Shown here: positions 1-7,699 of the stretch, in pieces
Position numbering within the stretch: the stretch's first letter is position 1
How the letters are laid out: each line of letters begins with the position of its first letter
NCBI RefSeq assembly: GCF_002925905.1
Contig: NZ_PRDB01000002.1
Span: forward strand, 620,001 to 684,000
Length of the DNA: 64,000 nucleotides
Direction of reading: 5' to 3'
Source: Klebsiella michiganensis
GTDB taxonomy: Bacteria; Pseudomonadota; Gammaproteobacteria; Enterobacterales; Enterobacteriaceae
The notes under the pieces: generated by a model
The model's input: the letters and a program-made list of their open reading frames with translations, nothing else
What the model was told of the DNA's origin: nothing
Databases searched by the model: none
Position numbers and translations under genes: made by a program

Positions 1-64
1 GCTGTGTCAGACCATCGACAGTCCCATCTGGCCGCAAACCCATGCCCGCGCCCCGTGGCACTAA
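1..64 (+). CDS. nifE: NifE, C-terminal end only (FeMo-cofactor scaffold subunit)
   Basis: Only the last 20 codons and the TAA stop are inside the window, in the frame starting at base 2. The residues end in QTHARAPWH, which fits the C-terminus of Klebsiella NifE as I remember it. NifE pairs with NifN to form the scaffold on which the NifB-derived Fe-S core is matured into FeMo-cofactor. The stop is 10 bases before the nifN start, as expected for a nifENX operon. The assignment leans on this position, because so little protein is visible. Confidence 0.8.
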   Translation, partial: LCQTIDSPIWPQTHARAPWH

Positions 65-74
65 GGAGTTCACC

Positions 75-1460
75 ATGGCAGACATTTTCCGCACCGATAA
101 ACCGCTGGCGGTCAGCCCGATCAAGACCGGCCAGCCGCTCGGCGCAATCCTCGCCAGCCTCGGGATCGAACACAGTATCCCTCTGGTCCACGGCGCGCAG
201 GGATGCAGCGCCTTCGCCAAAGTCTTTTTTATTCAACACTTCCACGACCCGGTTCCCCTGCAGTCGACGGCGATGGACCCCACCTCGACGATTATGGGCG
301 CGGACGGCAATATTTTCACCGCCCTGGATACCCTCTGCCAGCGCAACGCGCCGCAGGCTATCGTGCTGCTCAGTACCGGGCTGTCTGAGGCTCAGGGCAG
401 CGACATTTCCCGCGTGGTTCGCCAGTTTCGCGAAGAGTATTCCCGGCACAAGGGCGTGGCGATATTAACCGTTAACACGCCGGATTTTTATGGTTCCATG
501 GAAAACGGCTTCAGCGCGGTGCTCGAGAGCGTCATTGAGCAGTGGGTTGCGCCGACGCCGCGCCCGGCTCAGCGCAATCGCCGGGTCAACCTGCTGGTCA
601 GCCACCTCTGCTCGCCGGGCGATATCGAGTGGCTGCGCCGATGCGTCGAAGCCTTTGGTCTGCAGCCGATAATCCTGCCGGACCTGGCGCAATCGATGGA
701 TGGGCACCTGGCGCAAGGCGATTTCTCGCCGCTGACCCAGGGCGGGACGCCGCTGCGCCAGATAGAACAGATGGGACAAAGCCTGTGCAGCTTCGCCATT
801 GGCGTCTCCCTCCACCGCGCGTCATCGCTGCTGACCCCGCGCTGCCGGGGCGAGGTTATCGCCCTGCCGCACCTGATGACCCTCGATCGCTGCGACGCTT
901 TTATTCATCAACTGGCGAAAATTTCCGGACGCGCCGTTCCCGCGTGGCTGGAGCGCCAGCGCGGCCAGCTGCAGGATGCGATGATCGACTGTCATATGTG
1001 GCTTCAGGGCCAGCGCATGGCGATAGCGGCGGAAGGCGATCTGCTGGCGGCGTGGTGTGATTTCGCCAACAGCCAGGGGATGCAGCCCGGCCCGCTGGTG
1101 GCCCCTACCGGCCATCCCAGCCTGCGCCAGCTGCCGGTGGAACGCGTGGTGCCGGGAGATCTGGAGGATCTGCAAACGCTGCTGTGCGCCCAACCCGCCG
1201 ACCTGCTGGTGGCCAACTCCCACGCCTGCGACCTGGCGGAGCAGTTTGCGCTGCCGCTGGTGCGCGCGGGTTTTCCGATCTTTGACAAGCTCGGTGAATT
1301 CCGCCGGGTGCGTCAGGGGTACTGCGGAATGCGCGATACGCTGTTCGAGCTGGCAAACCTGATGCGCGAGCGCCATCACCACCTCGCCCGCTACCGATCG
1401 CCGCTTCGCCAGAACACCGAATCTTCACTCTCCACAGGAGGCGCCTATGCCGCCGATTAA
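75..1460 (+). CDS. nifN: NifN, FeMo-cofactor scaffold subunit
   Basis: The 461-residue protein is the beta-like subunit of the NifEN scaffold, a cytoplasmic paralogue of NifDK on which FeMo-cofactor is assembled before transfer to apo-nitrogenase. It has the nitrogenase component 1 fold, with the early block HGAQGCSAFAKVFF around residues 38-51 and STAMDPTSTIMG soon after. The reading frame is open 11 codons further upstream, but ATG 75 is chosen because AGGAG at 64-68 is well spaced from it and MADIFRTDKPL is the known NifN N-terminus. The 3' end overlaps nifX by 14 bases. I see no truncation or frameshift. Confidence 0.97.
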   Translation: MADIFRTDKPLAVSPIKTGQPLGAILASLGIEHSIPLVHGAQGCSAFAKVFFIQHFHDPVPLQSTAMDPTSTIMGADGNIFTALDTLCQRNAPQAIVLLSTGLSEAQGSDISRVVRQFREEYSRHKGVAILTVNTPDFYGSMENGFSAVLESVIEQWVAPTPRPAQRNRRVNLLVSHLCSPGDIEWLRRCVEAFGLQPIILPDLAQSMDGHLAQGDFSPLTQGGTPLRQIEQMGQSLCSFAIGVSLHRASSLLTPRCRGEVIALPHLMTLDRCDAFIHQLAKISGRAVPAWLERQRGQLQDAMIDCHMWLQGQRMAIAAEGDLLAAWCDFANSQGMQPGPLVAPTGHPSLRQLPVERVVPGDLEDLQTLLCAQPADLLVANSHACDLAEQFALPLVRAGFPIFDKLGEFRRVRQGYCGMRDTLFELANLMRERHHHLARYRSPLRQNTESSLSTGGAYAAD

Positions 1461-1917
1461 CCGTCAGTTTGATATGGTCCACTCCGATGAGTGGTCTATG
1501 AAGGTCGCCTTCGCCAGTTCCGACTATCGTCATGTCGATCAGCATTTTGGCGCCACGCCGCGGCTGGTGGTATACGGCGTCAAGGCGGATCGGGTCACCC
1601 TGATCCGGGTGGTTGATTTCTCCGTTGAGAACGGCCACCAGACGGAGAAGATCGCCAGGCGGATCCACGCCCTTGAGGATTGCGTCACGCTGTTCTGCGT
1701 GGCGATTGGCGACGCGGTTTTTCGTCAGCTGTTGCAGGTCGGCGTCCGCGCCGAACGCGTTCCCGCCGATACCACCATCGTCGGCTTACTGCAGGAGATC
1801 CAGCTTTACTGGTACGACAAAGGTCAGCGCAAAAATGCGCGCCAGCGCGACCCGGAGCGCTTTACCCGTCTGCTGCAGGAACAGGAGTGGCATGAGGAAC
1901 CGGACCCGCGCCGCTAG
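1447..1917 (+). CDS. nifX: NifX, FeMo-cofactor precursor carrier
   Basis: The 156-residue protein belongs to the NifX/NafY/NifB-C-terminal family of small cytoplasmic proteins that bind the NifB cofactor product and pass it to NifEN. The family core starts near residue 18 with MKVAFASSDYRHVDQHFG, followed by a helix-rich half. ATG 1447 lies inside the end of nifN behind a strong AGGAGG, which points to translational coupling. An internal ATG at 1498 in front of MKVAF is possible, but the ribosome site favours 1447. It is the last gene of the nifENX operon; the nifU control region follows. Confidence 0.95.
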   Translation: MPPINRQFDMVHSDEWSMKVAFASSDYRHVDQHFGATPRLVVYGVKADRVTLIRVVDFSVENGHQTEKIARRIHALEDCVTLFCVAIGDAVFRQLLQVGVRAERVPADTTIVGLLQEIQLYWYDKGQRKNARQRDPERFTRLLQEQEWHEEPDPRR

Positions 1918-1920
1918 CCG

Positions 1921-1945
1921 TGTCGTTTGTGTGACAAAGCCCACA
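1921..1945. promoter_or_regulatory. Two overlapping NifA upstream activator sites for nifU
   Basis: Bases 1921-1936 read TGT-N10-ACA, and a second exact TGT-N10-ACA lies at 1930-1945, sharing seven bases. This is the consensus NifA-binding site. They are about 80-110 bases upstream of the sigma54 promoter at 2019, the usual distance for looping. The matches are seen directly; occupancy is inferred. Confidence 0.85.
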
Positions 1946-1951
1946 AAACAT

Positions 1952-1966
1952 CCCGACACTGTCGGG
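1952..1966. repeat. Perfect palindrome in the nifU control region
   Basis: CCCGACA-C-TGTCGGG forms two 7-base arms around one base, just downstream of the NifA sites and after the nifX stop. There is no T tract, so it is a weak terminator candidate. It could be a protein-binding site or an RNA hairpin that protects the nifENX message. Confidence 0.5.
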
Positions 1967-1988
1967 CGCGTCTTGTCAGGGCAAAATA

Positions 1989-2001
1989 TAACAAATTGAA
2001 A
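1989..2001 (-). promoter_or_regulatory. Probable IHF site between the NifA sites and the nifU promoter
   Basis: On the minus strand the bases read TTTCAATTTGTTA, which match the IHF consensus WATCAANNNNTTR at all but one fixed position and lie in an AT-rich stretch. IHF bending between NifA sites and sigma54 promoters is established for nif genes. Here it is placed by position and one-mismatch similarity only. Confidence 0.5.
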
Positions 2002-2018
2002 ATATTGCATTTTATTCT

Positions 2019-2035
2019 CTGGTATCGCATTTGCT
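2019..2035 (+). promoter_or_regulatory. Sigma54 promoter of nifUSVWZM
   Basis: CTGGTATCGCATTTGCT has the -24 GG at 2021-2022 and the -12 GC at 2033-2034, exactly ten bases apart. It is followed about 80 bases later by the nifU start and preceded by two NifA sites, so the operon should be switched on by NifA with RpoN. Confidence 0.9.
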
Positions 2036-2111
2036 AGTTCGTTAACGCCACCGCACTCCTGCGGTGAACCGCGCCCCGGCGTTTTCCGTCATCATCCCTG
2101 GAGCTGACAGC

Positions 2112-2936
2112 ATGTGGAATTACTCCGAGAAAGTGAAAGACCATTTTTTTAATCCCCGCAACGCGCGCGTGGTGGACAACGCCAACGCGGTAGGCGATGT
2201 GGGGTCATTAAGCTGCGGCGACGCGCTGCGCCTGATGCTGCGCGTTGACCCGCAAAGCGAAATTATCCAGGAAGCGGGCTTCCAGACCTTCGGCTGCGGC
2301 AGCGCCATCGCCTCCTCCTCCGCGCTGACGGAGCTGATTATCGGCCATACCCTGGCCGAAGCCGGGCAGATAACCAATCAGCAGATTGCCGATTATCTCG
2401 ACGGGCTACCGCCGGAGAAAATGCACTGCTCGGTGATGGGCCAGGAGGCCCTGCGCGCGGCTATCGCCAACTTTCGCGGCGAAAGCCTGGAGGAGGAGCA
2501 TGAGGAGGGCAAGCTGATCTGCAAATGCTTCGGCGTCGATGAAGGACACATTCGCCGCGCGGTGCAGAACAACGGCCTGACCACCCTTGAAGAGGTGATC
2601 AACTACACCAAAGCGGGCGGCGGCTGCACCGCCTGCCACGAAAAAATCGAGCTGGCGCTGGCGGAGATCCTCGCGCAGCCGCCGCAGACGCCGCCCGCTG
2701 CGGCCAGCGGCAAAGATCCGCACTGGCAGAGCGTCGTCGAGACCATCGCTGAACTGCGCCCGCATATTCAGGCCGACGGCGGCGATATGTCGCTGCTCAG
2801 CGTCGCCAACCACCAGGTGACCGTCAGCCTCTCCGGCAGCTGTAGCGGCTGCATGATGACCGATATGACCCTGGCCTGGCTGCAGCAAAAACTGATGGAA
2901 CGTACCGGCTGTTATATGGAAGTGGTGGCGGCCTGA
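2112..2936 (+). CDS. nifU: NifU, Fe-S cluster assembly scaffold
   Basis: The 274-residue scaffold builds [2Fe-2S] and [4Fe-4S] clusters with sulfur from NifS and gives them to nitrogenase proteins. Three parts are visible: an IscU-like N-terminal domain with Cys35, Cys62 and Cys106; a central [2Fe-2S] domain with Cys137, Cys139, Cys172 and Cys175; and a C-terminal Nfu domain with the CSGC pair Cys244/Cys247. The frame is open 16 codons further upstream, but ATG 2112 is chosen because it begins the family N-terminus [12 protein letters not shown] and has GGAG nearby. It is the first gene of the operon driven from 2019. Confidence 0.97.
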   Translation: MWNYSEKVKDHFFNPRNARVVDNANAVGDVGSLSCGDALRLMLRVDPQSEIIQEAGFQTFGCGSAIASSSALTELIIGHTLAEAGQITNQQIADYLDGLPPEKMHCSVMGQEALRAAIANFRGESLEEEHEEGKLICKCFGVDEGHIRRAVQNNGLTTLEEVINYTKAGGGCTACHEKIELALAEILAQPPQTPPAAASGKDPHWQSVVETIAELRPHIQADGGDMSLLSVANHQVTVSLSGSCSGCMMTDMTLAWLQQKLMERTGCYMEVVAA

Positions 2937-2966
2937 GCCGCGGTTAACTGACCCTAGGGGGACAAG

Positions 2967-4169
2967 ATGAAACAGGTTTATCTCGATAACAACGCCACCA
3001 CCCGTCTGGACCCAATGGTTCTGGAAGCGATGATGCCCTTTTTGACCGACTTTTACGGCAACCCCTCGTCGATACACGATTTTGGCATACCGGCCCAGGC
3101 GGCTCTGGAGCGCGCGCATCAACAGGCTGCGGCGCTGCTGGGCGCGGAGTATCCCAGCGAGATCATCTTTACCTCCTGCGCCACCGAAGCTACCGCCACC
3201 GCCATCGCCTCGGCCATCGCCCTGCTGCCGGAGCGGCGCGAAATTATCACCAGCGCGGTCGAACATCCGGCGACGCTGGCGGCCTGCGAGCACCTGGAGC
3301 GCCAGGGCTACCAGATCCATCGCATCGCGGTGGATAGCGAGGGAGCGCTGGACATGGCGCAGTTCCGCGCCGCGCTCAGCCCGCGCGTCGCGCTGGTCAG
3401 CGTGATGTGGGCGAATAACGAAACCGGGGTGCTTTTCCCGATCGCCGAAATGGCGGAGCTGGCCCATGAACAAGGGGCGCTGTTTCACTGCGATGCGGTA
3501 CAGGTGGTGGGCAAAATGCCGATTGCCGTGGGCGAGACCCGCATCGACATGCTCTCCTGCTCGGCGCATAAGTTTCACGGACCAAAAGGCGTAGGCTGCC
3601 TCTATCTGCGCCGGGGAACGCGCTTTCGCCCGCTGCTGCGCGGCGGTCATCAGGAGTACGGTCGGCGCGCCGGGACGGAAAATATCTGCGGAATCGTCGG
3701 CATGGGCGCGGCCTGCGAGCTGGCGAATATTCATCTGCCGGGAATGGCGCATATCGGCCAGCTGCGCGACAGGCTGGAGCATCGCCTGCTGGCCTGCGTG
3801 CCGTCGGTCATGGTGATGGGCGGTAGCCAGCCGCGGGTGCCCGGCACGGCGAATCTGGCCTTTGAGTTTATTGAGGGTGAGGCCATTCTGCTGCTGCTCA
3901 ACCAGGCCGGGATCGCCGCCTCCAGCGGCAGCGCCTGCACGTCAGGCTCGCTGGAACCCTCCCACGTGATGCGGGCGATGAATATCCCCTATACCGCCGC
4001 CCACGGCACCATCCGCTTTTCCCTCTCGCGCTACACCCGGGAGAAAGAGATCGATTACGTCGTCACCGCGCTGCCGCCGATTATCGACCGACTGCGCGCG
4101 CTGTCGCCCTACTGGCACAACGGCAAGCCGCGCCCGGCGGACGCCGTCTTCACGCCGGTTTACGGCTAA
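2967..4169 (+). CDS. nifS: NifS, cysteine desulfurase
   Basis: This 400-residue pyridoxal-phosphate enzyme converts cysteine to alanine and hands the sulfur to NifU. The PLP lysine is Lys202 in [10 protein letters not shown], and the active-site persulfide cysteine is Cys324 in SSGSACTSG. The N-terminus [12 protein letters not shown] is typical of the class V aminotransferase fold. A strong AGGGGG lies before the ATG, and the gene follows nifU by 30 bases in the same operon. Its length is normal and all key residues are present. Confidence 0.97.
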   Translation: MKQVYLDNNATTRLDPMVLEAMMPFLTDFYGNPSSIHDFGIPAQAALERAHQQAAALLGAEYPSEIIFTSCATEATATAIASAIALLPERREIITSAVEHPATLAACEHLERQGYQIHRIAVDSEGALDMAQFRAALSPRVALVSVMWANNETGVLFPIAEMAELAHEQGALFHCDAVQVVGKMPIAVGETRIDMLSCSAHKFHGPKGVGCLYLRRGTRFRPLLRGGHQEYGRRAGTENICGIVGMGAACELANIHLPGMAHIGQLRDRLEHRLLACVPSVMVMGGSQPRVPGTANLAFEFIEGEAILLLLNQAGIAASSGSACTSGSLEPSHVMRAMNIPYTAAHGTIRFSLSRYTREKEIDYVVTALPPIIDRLRALSPYWHNGKPRPADAVFTPVYG

Positions 4170-4183
4170 GGCGGAGGTGGCTG

Positions 4184-5326
4184 ATGGGACGCGTGCTGAT
4201 TAACGATACCACCCTGCGCGACGGCGAACAGAGCCCCGGCGTCGCCTTTCGCACCAGCGAAAAGGTCGCCATTGCCGAGGCGCTTTATGCCGCAGGGATT
4301 ACGGCGATGGAGGTCGGCACCCCGGCGATGGGGGACGAGGAGATCGCGCGGATCCAGCTGGTGCGTCGCCAGCTGCCCGACGCGACGCTGATGACCTGGT
4401 GCCGGATGAACGCGCTGGAAATCCGCCAGAGCGCCGATCTGGGCGTTGACTGGGTGGATATTTCGATTCCGGCTTCAGATAAGCTGCGGCAGTACAAACT
4501 GCGCGAGCCGCTAACGGTGCTGCTGGAGCGGCTGGCGATGTTTATCCACCTTGCGCATACGCTCGGTCTGCAGGTATGCATCGGCTGCGAGGACGCCTCG
4601 CGCGCCGGGGGCCAGGCCCTGCGCGCTATCGCCGAGGTCGCGCAGCAGTGCGGCGCCGCCCGCCTGCGCTATGCCGATACGGTCGGCCTGCTCGATCCCC
4701 TCACCACCGCGGCGCAAATCTCGGCCCTGCGCGAAGTCTGGGCCGGGGAAATCGAAATGCACGCCCACAACGACCTGGGTATGGCCACCGCCAATACGCT
4801 GGCGGCGGTAAGCGCCGGGGCCACCAGCGTGAATACGACGATCCTCGGCCTCGGCGAGCGGGCGGGCAACGCGGCGCTGGAAACCGTCGCGCTGGGCCTG
4901 GAGCGCTGCCTCGGCGTGAAGACCGGCGTGCATTTTCCAGCGCTGCCCGCGCTCTGTCAGAGGGTCGCCGAAGCCGCCCAGCGCGCCATCGACCCGCAGC
5001 AGCCGCTGGTCGGCGAGCTGGTGTTTACCCATGAATCAGGGGTCCACGTGGCGGCGCTGCTGCGCGACAGCGAGAGCTATCAGTCGATCGCCCCTTCCCT
5101 GATGGGCCGCAGCTACCGGCTGGTGCTGGGTAAACACTCCGGGCGTCAGGCGGTCAACGGCGTATTTGACCAGATGGGCTATCACCTTAACGCCGCGCAA
5201 ATTAACCAGCTGCTGCCCGCCATCCGCCGCTTCGCCGAGAACTGGAAGCGCAGCCCGAAAGATTATGAGCTGGTGGCTATCTACGACGAGCTGTGCGGTG
5301 AATCCGCCCTGCGGGCGAGGGGGTAA
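4184..5326 (+). CDS. nifV: NifV, homocitrate synthase
   Basis: The enzyme condenses acetyl-CoA with 2-oxoglutarate to give homocitrate, the organic ligand of FeMo-cofactor. The HMG-CoA-lyase-like TIM barrel shows [13 protein letters not shown] at residues 7-19 (substrate-binding Arg12, metal-binding Asp13), the metal motif HAHNDLG at 193-199 and GERAGNA at 224-230. At 380 residues it has the expected length. The stop TAA at 5324-5326 overlaps the first base of the nifW start, so the two are coupled. Confidence 0.97.
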   Translation: MGRVLINDTTLRDGEQSPGVAFRTSEKVAIAEALYAAGITAMEVGTPAMGDEEIARIQLVRRQLPDATLMTWCRMNALEIRQSADLGVDWVDISIPASDKLRQYKLREPLTVLLERLAMFIHLAHTLGLQVCIGCEDASRAGGQALRAIAEVAQQCGAARLRYADTVGLLDPLTTAAQISALREVWAGEIEMHAHNDLGMATANTLAAVSAGATSVNTTILGLGERAGNAALETVALGLERCLGVKTGVHFPALPALCQRVAEAAQRAIDPQQPLVGELVFTHESGVHVAALLRDSESYQSIAPSLMGRSYRLVLGKHSGRQAVNGVFDQMGYHLNAAQINQLLPAIRRFAENWKRSPKDYELVAIYDELCGESALRARG

Positions 5327-5586
5327 TGATGGAGTGGTTTTATCAAATTCCCGGCGTGGACGAACTTCGCTCCGCCGAATCCTTTTTCCAGTTTTTCGCC
5401 GTCCCCTACCAGCCCGAGCTGCTTGGCCGCTGCTGCCTGCCAGTGCTGGCAACCTTTCACCGCAAACTGCGCGCCGAGGTGCCGCTGCAAAACCGGCTGG
5501 AGGAAAACGCCCGCGCTCACTGGCTGCTGGCGCGACGACTGCTCGCAGAGAGCTATCAGCAACAGTTTCAGGAGAGCGGAACATGA
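5326..5586 (+). CDS. nifW: NifW, nitrogenase-stabilising protein
   Basis: The 86-residue protein is the short Klebsiella form of NifW, which associates with the MoFe protein during maturation and is thought to help protect it from oxygen. The N-terminus [18 protein letters not shown] is characteristic. The start may be either of the adjacent ATG codons at 5326 or 5329; 5326 is given because it overlaps the nifV stop. The stop overlaps nifZ by four bases (ATGA). No catalytic motif is expected. Confidence 0.93.
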   Translation: MMEWFYQIPGVDELRSAESFFQFFAVPYQPELLGRCCLPVLATFHRKLRAEVPLQNRLEENARAHWLLARRLLAESYQQQFQESGT

Positions 5587-6029
5587 GACCGAAATTCACC
5601 TTTAGCGAAGAGGTCCGCGTCGTACGCGCGATTCGTAACGACGGCACCGTGGCGGGCTTTGCCCCCGGCGCGCTGCTGGTCAGGCGCGGCAGCACCGGCT
5701 TTGTGCGCGACTGGGGCGTTTTTTTGCAGGATCAAATTATCTACCAGATCCACTTTCCGGAGAGCGATCGGATCATCGGCTGCCGCGAACAGGAGCTGAT
5801 CCCCATCACCCAGCCGTGGCTGGCCGGAAACTTGCAATACGGTGATAACGTCGCCTGCCAGATGGCGCTCGCGGTCAACGGCGAAGTCGTCGTGGCCGTC
5901 GGCCAGCGGGGACGCATCGAGGCGACCGATCGCGGAGAGACCGGCGACAGCTACACCGTGGACTTTAGCGGCCGCTGGTTCAGGGTTCCGGCGCGGGCCA
6001 TCACCCTTATAGAGGAGAGAGAAGAATGA
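5583..6029 (+). CDS. nifZ: NifZ, MoFe-protein P-cluster maturation factor
   Basis: The 148-residue NifZ acts in forming the second P-cluster of the MoFe protein. Its family core is in the N-terminal half (FSEEVRVVRAIRNDGT, then GSTGFVRDWGVFLQD and IYQIHFP around residues 36-59). The reading frame runs far upstream inside nifV/nifW, but ATG 5583 is chosen because it makes an ATGA overlap with nifW, follows GGAG, and starts MRPKFTFSEEV. It ends with an ATGA overlap with nifM, giving a tightly coupled nifWZM block. Confidence 0.94.
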   Translation: MRPKFTFSEEVRVVRAIRNDGTVAGFAPGALLVRRGSTGFVRDWGVFLQDQIIYQIHFPESDRIIGCREQELIPITQPWLAGNLQYGDNVACQMALAVNGEVVVAVGQRGRIEATDRGETGDSYTVDFSGRWFRVPARAITLIEEREE

Positions 6030-6826
6030 ACCCATGGCAACGTTTTGCCCGGCAGCGGCTGGCGCGCAGCCGCTGGAATAGCGACCCGACGGCCCTGGAG
6101 CCGGACGATACGCAGGCTTTTGAACAGGCCTGGCAACGTCAGTGCCGCATGGAGCAGGCGATCGTCGCGCGGGTCCCGGAAAGCGATATTCCGGCGGCGC
6201 TGCTGGAGAATATCGCCGCCTCCCTTGCCGTCTGGCTCGACGAGGGGGAATTTACGCCGCCGGAGCGCGCAGCCATCGTGCTGCATCACGCCCGACTGGA
6301 GGTCGGCTTTACCGATATCGCCCGCCAGGCGCCGCAGCCGGATCTCTCCACGGTGCAGGCCTGGTACCTGCGCCACCAGACGCAGTTTATGCGCCCGGAG
6401 CAGCGTCTGACCCGCCACCTGCTGCTGACGGTCGATGGCGACCGCGAAGCCGTACACCAGCGGATCCTCGGCCTGTATCGGCAAATCAACGCCTCCCGGG
6501 ACGCGTTTGCTCCGCTGGCTCGCCGTCATTCCCACTGCCCAAGCGCCCTGGAAGAGGGCCGTCTGGGCTGGATTAGCCGCGGGCTGCTCTATCCCCAACT
6601 CGAGACCGCGCTGTTTTCACTGGCGGAAAACGCCCTGAGCCTCCCCGTCGCCAGCGAACTGGGGTGGCATCTTTTATGGTGTGAAGCAATTCGTCCCGCC
6701 GCGCCCATGGAGCCGCAGCAGGCGCTGGAGAGCGCGCGCGATTATCTTTGGCAGCAGAGCCAGCAGCGCCATCAGCGCCAGTGGCTGGAACAAACGATTT
6801 CCCGTCAGCCGGGCCTGTGCGGGTAG
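6026..6826 (+). CDS. nifM: NifM, parvulin-type prolyl isomerase for the Fe protein
   Basis: The 266-residue protein is the peptidyl-prolyl isomerase required to fold active NifH. The N-terminal half is helical and NifM-specific; the parvulin domain spans about residues 127-222, with RHLLLTV, the HCPSALEEGRLGWISRG block and a closing ELGWHLLWCE strand. It starts by ATGA overlap with nifZ and ends the operon. A perfect hairpin overlaps its stop codon, and nifF converges on it from the other strand. Confidence 0.95.
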   Translation: MNPWQRFARQRLARSRWNSDPTALEPDDTQAFEQAWQRQCRMEQAIVARVPESDIPAALLENIAASLAVWLDEGEFTPPERAAIVLHHARLEVGFTDIARQAPQPDLSTVQAWYLRHQTQFMRPEQRLTRHLLLTVDGDREAVHQRILGLYRQINASRDAFAPLARRHSHCPSALEEGRLGWISRGLLYPQLETALFSLAENALSLPVASELGWHLLWCEAIRPAAPMEPQQALESARDYLWQQSQQRHQRQWLEQTISRQPGLCG

Positions 6827-6840
6827 CCTCGCGGCTACCC
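6821..6840. terminator. Hairpin between convergent nifM and nifF
   Basis: GGGTAGCC-TCGC-GGCTACCC is a perfect 8-base stem with a 4-base loop that includes the nifM stop codon. It lies between two convergent genes, which suits a shared transcript end, but there is no U tract on either strand, so intrinsic termination is uncertain. Confidence 0.5.
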
Positions 6841-6848
6841 GTTAACGC

Positions 6849-7379
6849 CTACAGCACCGCGCGTTTAATTTCCTCAAGCCAGCTCGCCAGACGCGCTTCG
6901 GTCTGGTCGAACTGGTTATCCTGATCCAGCACCAGCCCAATAAAGCGTTCGCCTTCCAGCGCCGCAGAGGCGCTGAATTCATAGCCCTCATTTGGCCAGC
7001 TGCCGATTATCTGCGCGCCGCGCGCGCGCAGAGCGTCGTACAGCGGACGCATCCCGCTAACGAAGTTGTCCGGGTAGCCTTTCTGGTCGCCGAGGCCGAA
7101 CAGCGCCACGGTTTTCCCGCTCAGGCTGGCGTCGTCGAGGCCGCTGATGAATTCGCTCCATGATTCGCCTTCGCATCCGGCCTCAAGCCCCGGCAGCTGG
7201 CCGTCGCCGAGCGTCGGCGTGCCCAGCAGCAGCACCGGATAGGCCATAAAGTCGTCCAGCGTCGTGCGGTTAATGTTGACCGGGGCATCCGCCAGCTCGC
7301 CCAGCTGTTTGTGGATCATTTTCGCGATTTTGCGGGTTTTACCGGTATCGGTGCCAAAGAAAATACCAATGTTCGCCAT
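6849..7379 (-). CDS. nifF: NifF, flavodoxin electron donor to nitrogenase
   Basis: The 176-residue flavodoxin carries electrons from NifJ (pyruvate oxidoreductase, outside the window) to the Fe protein NifH. The FMN phosphate loop FFGTDTGKTRKIA is at residues 7-19, and the isoalloxazine-contacting segments LGTPTLGDGQLPG and ALFGLGDQKGYPDNF follow. It is a long-chain flavodoxin of normal length. It is transcribed toward nifM and away from nifL, with its own sigma54 promoter at 7432-7449. Confidence 0.96.
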   Translation of the reverse strand: MANIGIFFGTDTGKTRKIAKMIHKQLGELADAPVNINRTTLDDFMAYPVLLLGTPTLGDGQLPGLEAGCEGESWSEFISGLDDASLSGKTVALFGLGDQKGYPDNFVSGMRPLYDALRARGAQIIGSWPNEGYEFSASAALEGERFIGLVLDQDNQFDQTEARLASWLEEIKRAVL

Positions 7380-7431
7380 ATTGCGCTCCTGTCGGAAAGG
7401 GGGTTAAAAACACGCGTTCTCGCAGAGGTAT

Positions 7432-7449
7432 TGCGAAGGTTGTGCCAGG
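7432..7449 (-). promoter_or_regulatory. Sigma54 promoter of nifF
   Basis: On the minus strand the bases read CCTGGCACAACCTTCGCA. The -24 GG and -12 GC are ten bases apart and TGGCAC matches the consensus perfectly. No exact NifA site was found upstream; the nearest is TGT at 7577-7579 with an imperfect right half (CAC, or ACG at N11 spacing). Confidence 0.85.
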
Positions 7450-7452
7450 TTT

Positions 7453-7473
7453 CTTTGCACTATCGCGGCTCAC
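7453..7473 (+). promoter_or_regulatory. Probable NtrC enhancer of nifLA
   Basis: The stretch starts with TTTGCAC, a good left half of the NtrC consensus TGCACCA-N3-TGGTGCA, and continues to a degenerate right half (GGCTCACC). It is about 150 bases upstream of the nifL promoter, where the NtrC enhancer of Klebsiella nifL is known to lie. The call rests on position plus one good half-site. Confidence 0.5.
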
Positions 7474-7599
7474 CCCTGCCCCAAAACGATCGCTTCCGCG
7501 CCCGCCCGCCGCCCGCAGCGGGGCCGGCGGGCCGCTTAAAATGAAAAAAGCGCTGGGTTTTCCCCTACCGGATCAATGTTTCTGCTTATCACGCCGATA

Positions 7600-7617
7600 A
7601 GGGCGCACGCTTTGCAT
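7600..7617 (+). promoter_or_regulatory. Sigma54 promoter of nifLA
   Basis: AGGGCGCACGCTTTGCA carries the -24 GG at 7602-7603 and the -12 GC at 7614-7615, ten bases apart. The GGGCGCAC version is typical of the NtrC-dependent nifL promoter and differs from the CTGG form of NifA-dependent promoters. It is about 85 bases before the nifL start. Confidence 0.85.
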
Positions 7618-7699
7618 GGTTATCGAGATTCGACAAACGCCGCGGCGTTCTCGTCACGGTGTCGGACAAATTGTCATAACTGCGACACAGGAGTTTGCG

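Noticed and set aside
2406..3782. 458-codon open frame on the minus strand across nifU and nifS
   Set aside because: It is antisense to two clearly conserved genes in GC-rich DNA, where long antisense frames arise by chance; its translation has no recognisable domain.
7616..7699. In-frame extension of nifL by 28 codons
   Set aside because: It begins at the -12 region of the sigma54 promoter, so it would not be transcribed; ATG 7700 has a ribosome site and the known N-terminus.
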